Shown: piece after piece, positions 1 to 5,134 of the stretch | Position numbering within the stretch: position 1 is the stretch's first letter | Layout of the letters: every line of letters begins with the position of its first letter | IMG/VR virus record: IMGVR_UViG_3300031512_000003 | Coordinates: 1 to 41,880 of that record | DNA: 41,880 nucleotides | Strand: one strand, 5' to 3' | From: a virus | Notes under the pieces: generated by a model | What the model was told of the DNA's origin: nothing | The model's input: the letters and a program-made list of their open reading frames with translations, nothing else | The model's database searches: none | Made by a program: the position numbers and the translations under genes

Positions 1-84
1 ATTCTTACTAACCTCCACAGATGTAGGTCCTAATAATCTTGGATAGTTATAAGGTATATGATTTAACCATAAGCAACTTTTCAT
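1..84 (-). CDS. 5' end of a gene cut by the window edge, unknown function
   Basis: An ATG at 84-82 is preceded by a strong ribosome binding site (AAAGGAG, five bases upstream) and opens a frame without stop to the window edge, giving 28 codons that begin MKSCLWLNHIPYNY. It lies 17 bases downstream of the stop of the propeller adhesin gene and so continues the same transcription unit. Too little is visible to name a function; the position, after a chain of fibre genes, makes another fibre, adhesin or fibre-assembly protein the likeliest guess. Confidence 0.6.
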   Translation of the reverse strand, partial: MKSCLWLNHIPYNYPRLLGPTSVEVSKN

Positions 85-101
85 GCAAACTCCTTTTATC
101 C

Positions 102-1250
102 TCACACAAAAATATATGCTTTGCCCGCTTTTGTAATTCCACCTGGGGAAGCAAGATACGCACCTACAATTGCTACGTTTCCTGAAATTGAAACAGAGTA
201 GCCGAACCAGTCACTTGCTGCTTTGTCAGAGGCTATCAGAATGGCTTCCTGTATCCATGAGGTTCCATTGTATCTAAAAATGTAAGCTTTGCCCGCTTTT
301 GTAATTCCACCTGGGGAAGCATAATACGCACCTACAATTGTTACATTTCCTGAAATTGAGACAGAGAAGCCGAAATGGTCAGTTGCTGCTTTGTCAGAAG
401 CAGTCAGAATGGCTTCCTGTATCCACGAGGTTCCATTGTATCTAAAAATGTACGCTTTGCCCGCATTTGTAATTCCACCTGGGTCAGCAAGATTCGCACC
501 TACAATTGCTATGTTTCCTGAAATTGAGACAGAGTTGCCAAACCAGTCACTTGCTGCTTTGTCAGAGGCTATCAAAATAGCTTCCTGTATCCATGAGGTT
601 CCATTGTATCTAAAAATGTACGCTTTGCCTGCATCTTCAGTTCCACTTGGGTCAGCCTTATATGCACCTACAATTGCTACGTTTCCTGAAATTGAGACAG
701 AGTTGCCAAAACGGTCATCTGCTGTTTTGTCAGAGGCTATCAAAATAGCTTCCTGTATCCATGAGGTTCCATTGTATCTAAAAATGTAGGCTTTGCCTGC
801 ACGTGTAGTTCCACCTGGGTTAGCCCTATCTGCACCTACAATTGCTACATTTCCTGAAATTGAGACAGAGTTGCCAAACCAGTCACTTGCTGCTTTGTCA
901 GAGGCTATCAAAATAGCTTCCTGTATCCATGAGGTTCCATTGTATCTAAAAATGTACGCTTTGCCTGCATCTGTAGTTCCACCTGGGTCAGCACGACTCG
1001 CACCTACAATTGCTACGTTTCCTGAAATTGAGACAGAGAAGCCGAAGAAGTCATTTGCTGCTTTGTCAGAAGCTATCAAAATAGCTTCCTGTATCCATGA
1101 GGTTCCATTGTATCTAAAAATGTAAGCTTTGCCCGCACGTTCAGTTCCACCTGGGCTAGCATAAAAGGCACCTACAATTGCTACGTTTCCTGAAAGTGAG
1201 ACAGAGTAACCAAAACGGTCATCCGCTGCTTTGTCAGAGGCTGTCAAGAT
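102..1250 (-). repeat. Seven tandem 168-bp repeats encoding propeller blades
   Basis: The same sequence block (for example the segment starting ggcttcctgtatcca on the plus strand) recurs at about 243, 411, 579, 747, 915 and 1083, a strict 168-bp period. Units are close to identical in DNA, with differences concentrated in two short windows per unit: around the FG motif, and in the 8-10 residues after IVGA. The first and last units are more degenerate at their outer ends. Confidence 0.95.
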
Positions 1251-2177
1251 TTGAAACTCACTGTTTGGAATTACATTAACGTTGAAACTCACTACACTTG
1301 ACCATTGTGAATACTTATTATTTGAATCTTTATATCTAACTCTAATATAATATGTATTTTCAGACGGAACTGTAATTTGAATTGAAGTTTTATTAGTTGT
1401 GTCATTCAAACTTTGAAAAACAATGTTTGAAAAAGCAGAATCAGTTGCAACTTGCCAATCAGAAGAAACATGCAGTGAACCAGAAGGAGACGAAAATGGA
1501 GACGAAGTTGCAGTGAATGTAAAATCATTAATAGTCAAGCCTGTAGTTGGATATGTAATTGAGGGTGTTCCTGGTGGAAGAATACTAATAATGAAACTAG
1601 ATGCGTTTGACCATTGTGAATACTTGTTATATGAATCTTTATATCTAACTCTAATATAATATGTATTTTCAGACGAAACTGTAATTTGAATCGAGGTTTT
1701 ATTAGTTGTGTTATTCAAACTTTGAAAAACAATGTTTGAAAAAGCAGAATTAGTTGCAACTTGCCAATCGGAAGAAACATGCAGTGAACCAGAAGGAGAC
1801 GAAAATGGAGAAGAAGTTGCAGTGAATGTAAAGCTATTGATAGTCAAGCCTGTAGTTGGATACGTAATTGAGGGAGTACTAGGAAGTAATAGTACAGGTA
1901 ATGTATATATGTCATACACACCATCAGTATTAATAATAACCACAATAGAATCTCTAACTGCAGTGAGCTTTATGCGTATAGTATCATTTATAACTGTAAT
2001 CTCTACACTTGTATCTGGTGAGTACACTTCATATGTTGAAAAAGTAGAGTAGTTAACAATGGTATAATCAACCCATTCTCCTAACGAACTAATATTTACT
2101 GGTCCATCTAAGATAGTATGATATGATTTGTATTTATACTTTAATGTATATTCATTTTTAAGTAGTAGTGAATGCAT
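102..2177 (-). CDS. Adhesin-like virion protein: FN3-like repeats plus seven-bladed FG-GAP-like propeller
   Basis: A 691-residue protein, probably a receptor-binding or decorating component of the tail or baseplate. Residues 1-97 form a beta-rich N-terminal region. Two nearly identical FN3-like domains of 103 residues follow (about 98-200 and 201-303), each with the motif WQVATxSAFSNIVFQS and ending YIRVRYKDS.NKYSQWS. Residues 309-691 are exactly seven tandem 56-residue units, each with ASDKxAxDxFGxSVS, GNVAIVGA and GKAYIF; the last unit ends at the stop. Seven FG-GAP-type units are the expected number for one closed beta-propeller like that of integrin alpha chains. The canonical calcium-loop DxDxDG is not present. 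The ATG has an AGGT ribosome site. Role in adhesion is inferred from fold, end-of-operon position and repeat structure. Confidence 0.75.
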   Translation of the reverse strand: MHSLLLKNEYTLKYKYKSYHTILDGPVNISSLGEWVDYTIVNYSTFSTYEVYSPDTSVEITVINDTIRIKLTAVRDSIVVIINTDGVYDIYTLPVLLLPSTPSITYPTTGLTINSFTFTATSSPFSSPSGSLHVSSDWQVATNSAFSNIVFQSLNNTTNKTSIQITVSSENTYYIRVRYKDSYNKYSQWSNASSFIISILPPGTPSITYPTTGLTINDFTFTATSSPFSSPSGSLHVSSDWQVATDSAFSNIVFQSLNDTTNKTSIQITVPSENTYYIRVRYKDSNNKYSQWSSVVSFNVNVIPNSEFQILTASDKAADDRFGYSVSLSGNVAIVGAFYASPGGTERAGKAYIFRYNGTSWIQEAILIASDKAANDFFGFSVSISGNVAIVGASRADPGGTTDAGKAYIFRYNGTSWIQEAILIASDKAASDWFGNSVSISGNVAIVGADRANPGGTTRAGKAYIFRYNGTSWIQEAILIASDKTADDRFGNSVSISGNVAIVGAYKADPSGTEDAGKAYIFRYNGTSWIQEAILIASDKAASDWFGNSVSISGNIAIVGANLADPGGITNAGKAYIFRYNGTSWIQEAILTASDKAATDHFGFSVSISGNVTIVGAYYASPGGITKAGKAYIFRYNGTSWIQEAILIASDKAASDWFGYSVSISGNVAIVGAYLASPGGITKAGKAYIFV
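1270..1890 (-). repeat. Tandem duplication of a 309-bp FN3-like module
   Basis: Two copies of about 309 bp lie head to tail (matching landmarks near 1551 and 1860, and near 1423 and 1732). They encode 103-residue FN3-like domains that differ at only a handful of residues, which suggests recent duplication or continuing homogenisation. Confidence 0.9.
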
Positions 2178-2188
2178 AGTACAACCTG

Positions 2189-2851
2189 TTAGTTAAATGT
2201 AAGTGGAATGGAAAGTAGTTGTTCATATGTTTGAGCTGACTTGATTAAAGCCTCTCTCTCAAACTTTTGTTGAATTAAACTAACAATCTTTGCTTCCATT
2301 TCTTGTTTAAGAGCTTGTAGTTGCTCCTTTTCTACAAGTATAAATGAGTTATCATATATTCTAAATAGTATCGTAGATTCTGGATTACTTAATGTGTTAA
2401 TAATACATTGTACATTATATAAAGCAGAATAGCTAAAATCTACATCTGTATTAAGAACTGTAGATGATAGTTTTGGTTTATTTCTACTTATAAAGGTAAA
2501 GGATTCAGGTACTTCTTCAAATATTGCAGGTGTTTCATCACTTGAAGCATTCAAAAAATTAAGTAAGTTTTTCTTAAGTACTTGTATTCGCGCTTGCTTT
2601 TCCTTCTCCAGATCTTGCTCTATTTGAGCAGCTGATTTTTCAACAATATCATACTCAATAATAACAAAGTTACCAAATGGTTCAAAGTACATTCTAGGAA
2701 CTGCTATATGATAAAAATCAACAATTGGTTGTTTTCTATCTACTACTCTAACATAGTCTTTCACATCATGACCACGTGTTTTAATATGTACAAGATATAC
2801 AGGATACTCTACAATCTGTCCATTAACAACTTTTGCATATACTTCTTCCAT
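2189..2851 (-). CDS. Putative tail fibre assembly/fibre-associated protein
   Basis: A 220-residue protein whose N-terminus, YAKVVNGQIVEYPVYL followed by RGHD, resembles the YxKVxNGxVVEYPV opening common in phage tail-fibre-assembly-like proteins (DUF4376 type). Residues about 68-95 and 175-205 are strongly helical and charged (AQIEQDLEKEKQARIQVLKK; KEQLQALKQEMEAKIVSL) and probably form coiled coils. It sits between a fibre gene and the adhesin gene, with a GAGGTG ribosome site. It may act as a chaperone for trimerisation of the neighbouring fibre or adhesin, or be a fibre subunit itself. Family resemblance is by eye only. Confidence 0.5.
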   Translation of the reverse strand: MEEVYAKVVNGQIVEYPVYLVHIKTRGHDVKDYVRVVDRKQPIVDFYHIAVPRMYFEPFGNFVIIEYDIVEKSAAQIEQDLEKEKQARIQVLKKNLLNFLNASSDETPAIFEEVPESFTFISRNKPKLSSTVLNTDVDFSYSALYNVQCIINTLSNPESTILFRIYDNSFILVEKEQLQALKQEMEAKIVSLIQQKFEREALIKSAQTYEQLLSIPLTFN

Positions 2852-2854
2852 ATA

Positions 2855-3235
2855 CTACACCTCAACTCTTGTTATTGTTTCTAGATTTCCGTTAGTATCA
2901 TATGTATATGATATTGTAAGTAATAATGATGTTCCATCTTGGTTATAATATTTTTCTTCTATTAGCTTGTTACTTGTATTATATGTAAATGTAGCTTTAT
3001 GCCCTGTTGCTGCAATAATCTCTGTTATATTACCATATGTATCATATGTAATACTTGTAATAGAAAATGTTTCAAATAATATATCAGGAGGTGCAGCAAA
3101 GCCGCCACCTCCGAACTCTAACCCATCTTCAGTAGCTTTGACAACAAGTGATTTGCCTGCAGAACCAGTATATGAGTGAGGCACATCGCTCAATTCCGTA
3201 AACTTAGTTCGCTTGTTTAAAATAGTTATGGACAT
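2855..3235 (-). CDS. Short tail fibre protein with YD-like repeats
   Basis: A 126-residue protein. The N-terminal third carries the phage fibre signature FTELSDVPHSYTGSAGKSL followed by LVVKATEDGLEF, which in many phages links a fibre shaft to its tip. The C-terminal half has two or three YD-type units (ITYDTYGNITEI, FTYNTSNKLIEE, YTYDTNGNLETI) like the beta-strand repeats of RHS/YD proteins. Start ATG has an AGAAGG site eight bases upstream. Likely a fibre tip or a small homotrimeric tail fibre; ligand unknown. Confidence 0.65.
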   Translation of the reverse strand: MSITILNKRTKFTELSDVPHSYTGSAGKSLVVKATEDGLEFGGGGFAAPPDILFETFSITSITYDTYGNITEIIAATGHKATFTYNTSNKLIEEKYYNQDGTSLLLTISYTYDTNGNLETITRVEV

Positions 3236-3257
3236 ATGTAGTACCTTCTCTTATTCT

Positions 3258-3287
3258 ATTATAATATATAAACAATAGAACATACAA
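3258..3287 (-). promoter_or_regulatory. Candidate sigma-70/A-type promoter before the last fibre genes
   Basis: On the minus strand TTGTAT (3287-3282) is followed after 18 bases by a perfect TATAAT (3263-3258), in the 53-base gap between the membrane protein gene and the fibre gene at 2855-3235. It could drive the fibre, fibre-assembly and adhesin genes separately from the rest of the operon. The -35 box matches consensus only partly and AT-rich DNA yields such matches by chance. Confidence 0.35.
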
Positions 3288-3288
3288 G

Positions 3289-3558
3289 CTAGAATAATAA
3301 GTAGTATCCTACAATACTTCCAAGAAGCCAAAAACATAAATCTCTGATAGAATCCTCAATCTTGTGGTTACCATGAATCCATTGATTAATCTCAACTATA
3401 CAACCTATAAGAAATCCTGCAAACATAGTAGCTATATACCCGTGAGTAAACCAGGCAAGTATGTAACTAACAGCAGCGGCATTAGTAAAATGTACATACT
3501 GATATGAAATTTCTTTTTTGGACCAAAACTCCTTATTTACAAATTTTTTAATATCCAT
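3289..3558 (-). CDS. Small membrane protein, possible holin-like or VanZ/DUF2279-type protein
   Basis: An 89-residue protein with a basic N-terminus (MDIKKFVNKEFWSKKE) and two or three hydrophobic segments (about 25-39, 42-56 and 70-89). Between them is a polar stretch with EINQWIHGNHKIEDSIRDL, followed by WLLGSIVGYY. The E..Q plus D..D plus G...G layout resembles small membrane proteins of the VanZ/YfiM type often found in phage genomes. Size and topology would also fit a holin, but no endolysin is nearby, so this is unproven. The start has a GAGGTGAG site. It is the only clear membrane protein in this structural block. Confidence 0.6.
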   Translation of the reverse strand: MDIKKFVNKEFWSKKEISYQYVHFTNAAAVSYILAWFTHGYIATMFAGFLIGCIVEINQWIHGNHKIEDSIRDLCFWLLGSIVGYYLLF

Positions 3559-3566
3559 AACTCACC

Positions 3567-3881
3567 TCACTCTCTTAGTTTACTTCTAAGTTGTTTTCGT
3601 GTTATTAGTTTCTCCTTTACTTTATCTGGTAAATCTTGAAATGTAATTATGTTCTTACTAATTAAAAGGTCAGCAAGATCTTCTATAACACGAACAATAG
3701 ATAAATCTGTTAACTCAAGCTCAGAAATTGTTTCTAACTTACTAACATCAACCTGGGAAGAAAAAGGTTGTGTGATGTCTAGTGGACAATCAACTTTATA
3801 GATGTTATACTTCCCACCATTCTTATACTCTACCTCATTCATTATGCTGATAATCTGGTCATTTCTTACTTTCACGATCAT
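3567..3881 (-). CDS. Small virion-region protein of unknown function
   Basis: A 104-residue protein. The N-terminal half appears beta-rich. The C-terminal half is helical with VRVIEDLADLLISKN followed by IITFQDLPDKVKEKL and a basic end. This 'V.EDL.DLL..K..ITF.DLP' pattern recurs in small proteins near phage tail-fibre genes, but I know no assigned role. It starts at an ATG with an AAAGAG site and is followed after eight bases by the membrane protein gene. Calling it a real gene is safe; its function is not recognised. Confidence 0.6.
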   Translation of the reverse strand: MIVKVRNDQIISIMNEVEYKNGGKYNIYKVDCPLDITQPFSSQVDVSKLETISELELTDLSIVRVIEDLADLLISKNIITFQDLPDKVKEKLITRKQLRSKLRE

Positions 3882-3884
3882 AAT

Positions 3885-3974
3885 TTACTCTTTCATTAAG
3901 TTTTTCTTGTAACTATATAAATCCAAGCATAGAAAGAGATTTGCAGTGATTGTCATCTGCTGTAGCTTATACAT
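3885..3974 (-). CDS. Possible 29-residue ORF, unknown
   Basis: ATG at 3974-3972 opens a 29-codon frame (MYKLQQMTITANLFLCLDLY, then basic) whose TAA at 3887-3885 ends three bases before the next ATG at 3881. Its start lies one base after the stop of the upstream 43-codon ORF, so the two small frames tile the gap between larger genes exactly. The only ribosome-site candidate, AAAGAG, lies inside an inverted-repeat arm. The evidence is mostly arrangement, so it remains uncertain. Confidence 0.35.
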   Translation of the reverse strand: MYKLQQMTITANLFLCLDLYSYKKNLMKE

Positions 3975-3990
3975 TTTAAAATCTCTTTCT
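3931..3990 (-). repeat. Perfect 12-bp inverted repeat in a small-gene region
   Basis: AGAAAGAGATTT at 3931-3942 is the exact reverse complement of 3979-3990, separated by 36 bases that contain a smaller GCAG/CTGC pair. In the minus-strand RNA it overlaps the end of the 43-codon ORF and encloses the start of the 29-codon ORF. No T-run follows, so a terminator is unlikely; control of translation or RNA stability is possible. Confidence 0.6.
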
Positions 3991-4107
3991 ACATATCACT
4001 TTTCTATCAGATTTACGTAGTATCTCAAGCTTTATAACTGTTTCTAATACAGACTCAACTGGTATTGAAACTGTGGTAAGAAGTTTTATGTCTGGCTTTT
4101 GATTCAT
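3976..4107 (-). CDS. Small 43-residue protein, unknown
   Basis: ATG at 4107-4105 has a very good ribosome site (AAGGAG, six bases upstream: AAGGAGTATATATG) and opens a 43-codon frame beginning MNQKPDIKLLTTVSIPVESV and ending in a basic tail (RKSDRKVICRKRF). The stop TAA is at 3978-3976. No domain is recognised. The strong initiation signal and fit in an otherwise empty 269-base gap support a real gene. Confidence 0.55.
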   Translation of the reverse strand: MNQKPDIKLLTTVSIPVESVLETVIKLEILRKSDRKVICRKRF

Positions 4108-4150
4108 ATATACTCCTTATAATACTATATATTATATCAAAAAATCTTAG

Positions 4151-4432
4151 TTATACAACAATTACATAGTCATAACATGTTGTTATATAATTCTCTACAT
4201 TGAATGTTGCATTATTTTGTATATCTGTGGAATATACATACAAAGGAATAAGTAAACTTGTTACTTTGTACCTAAGACCAAGCTTTTGTACTAGTAGTGT
4301 GAACCAACTTTCTTTTAACTTTACTGTAGAATCTGTAACAGATATCGTATATAGTTGTGGTTCTGTACTTGGTAGAAAACCTTCTAGTGTTTCATTTTCA
4401 TCTATTGTTTTAAATGCATGATAAATAAACAT
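4151..4432 (-). CDS. Small virion-region protein of unknown function
   Basis: A 93-residue protein beginning MFIYHAFKTIDENETLEGF, rich in beta-type segments (LYTISVTDSTVKLKESWFTL; LRYKVTSLLIPLYVYST). It lies in a run of small genes after the large baseplate/fibre gene and 18 bases after the 86-residue gene. The ribosome site (AAAGTGAG) is modest. I do not recognise the family; a small fibre- or baseplate-decorating protein is the contextual guess. Confidence 0.55.
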   Translation of the reverse strand: MFIYHAFKTIDENETLEGFLPSTEPQLYTISVTDSTVKLKESWFTLLVQKLGLRYKVTSLLIPLYVYSTDIQNNATFNVENYITTCYDYVIVV

Positions 4433-4450
4433 AATCTCACTTTTATAATA

Positions 4451-4711
4451 TTAGATAAGTAACCCAGATATAATTACATTTACACTACCTGAAACGGGAG
4501 AGCTAACTTTAACTGTATCTCCTGCCTCTAATATTAGTTTAATAGAAAGTGTGGTAGATAGTGGCATAGAAACACAAACTATATCATTGATTTTCAGTAT
4601 AGTCTCAGCTGAATCATTTGAGCATAAATAAATCTCAGCTATAGCTTTTTTGTTTGCAGGGCATGTAAAAACTGTTGTCTCAGTTGTGATATTGGATGCT
4701 GTAGCTATCAT
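4451..4711 (-). CDS. Small beta-sandwich-like virion protein
   Basis: An 86-residue protein made almost entirely of predicted beta strands: TTETTVFTCPANKKAIAEI, ILKINDIVCVSM, LSIKLILEAGDTVKV and VNVIISGLLI. The order 'VYTCPANKKAxIxxIxLCN' then 'LxAGDxVxV' is typical of small jelly-roll proteins encoded among phage tail-fibre genes. It overlaps no neighbour and starts with a GGAGG site three bases past the stop of the fibre gene at 4715. Probably a virion decoration or fibre-tip module; ligand unknown. Confidence 0.55.
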   Translation of the reverse strand: MIATASNITTETTVFTCPANKKAIAEIYLCSNDSAETILKINDIVCVSMPLSTTLSIKLILEAGDTVKVSSPVSGSVNVIISGLLI

Positions 4712-4714
4712 ATA

Positions 4715-5125
4715 TTATCCTCCAAAGAAAAATGCGATTGCATAAATTGTATCAATAGTATGACCACCAATTTTCTCTGCATTTAAGTTCTGAATCATTT
4801 CTGAAGACGCAATAGTAATTGGTGTAGTAGTTGTATTAGTTAAATGTAATGTTCCTGAAACAGTAATATCGGGTGTTTGTACAGTAGTTAACGCATTTAA
4901 CGTACCTTCAACCTGCATATCTTTCTTAATTGTTGCACCACCCTCAACAACAAGTGCAGTGAGGTTTGTTGTATCAAGTATATGTTTTTTACCTGATAAG
5001 TCAATATCAGAGTTTAACCAGTCATGTAAATTGATACCAGGCTGTCCATACACAGGTAGAAACTTGGTGCTAAGTTCTTGTAATGAAATATTAACATGAA
5101 ATCTTGTTGCAAGTTGTATAGCCAT
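4715..5125 (-). CDS. Short tail-fibre-like protein
   Basis: A 136-residue protein. Residues 1-50 form a distinct N-terminal part containing GQPGINLHDWLNSDIDLSG. Residues about 60-115 look like a repetitive beta shaft (ATIKKDMQVEGTLNALTT, PDITVSGTLHLTN). The segment MIQNLNAEKIGGHTID matches the LNAxKxxGxxxx motif widely found at the end of fibre shafts in tailed phages. The ribosome site is GTAGGAGGTTATT. It probably forms a trimeric fibre or a spike attached to the 948-residue protein encoded just upstream. Confidence 0.65.
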   Translation of the reverse strand: MAIQLATRFHVNISLQELSTKFLPVYGQPGINLHDWLNSDIDLSGKKHILDTTNLTALVVEGGATIKKDMQVEGTLNALTTVQTPDITVSGTLHLTNTTTTPITIASSEMIQNLNAEKIGGHTIDTIYAIAFFFGG

Positions 5126-5134
5126 AATAACCTC

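Noticed and set aside
391-1125. Plus-strand open frames of 110-132 codons over the propeller repeats
   Set aside because: They are antisense shadows of the 168-bp repeats, lack ribosome sites, and the minus frame spans the whole region with a recognisable fold.
102-1250. CRISPR array or diversity-generating retroelement target
   Set aside because: The period is 168 bp with no spacer pattern, the repeats code for protein, and no reverse transcriptase or template repeat is in the window.
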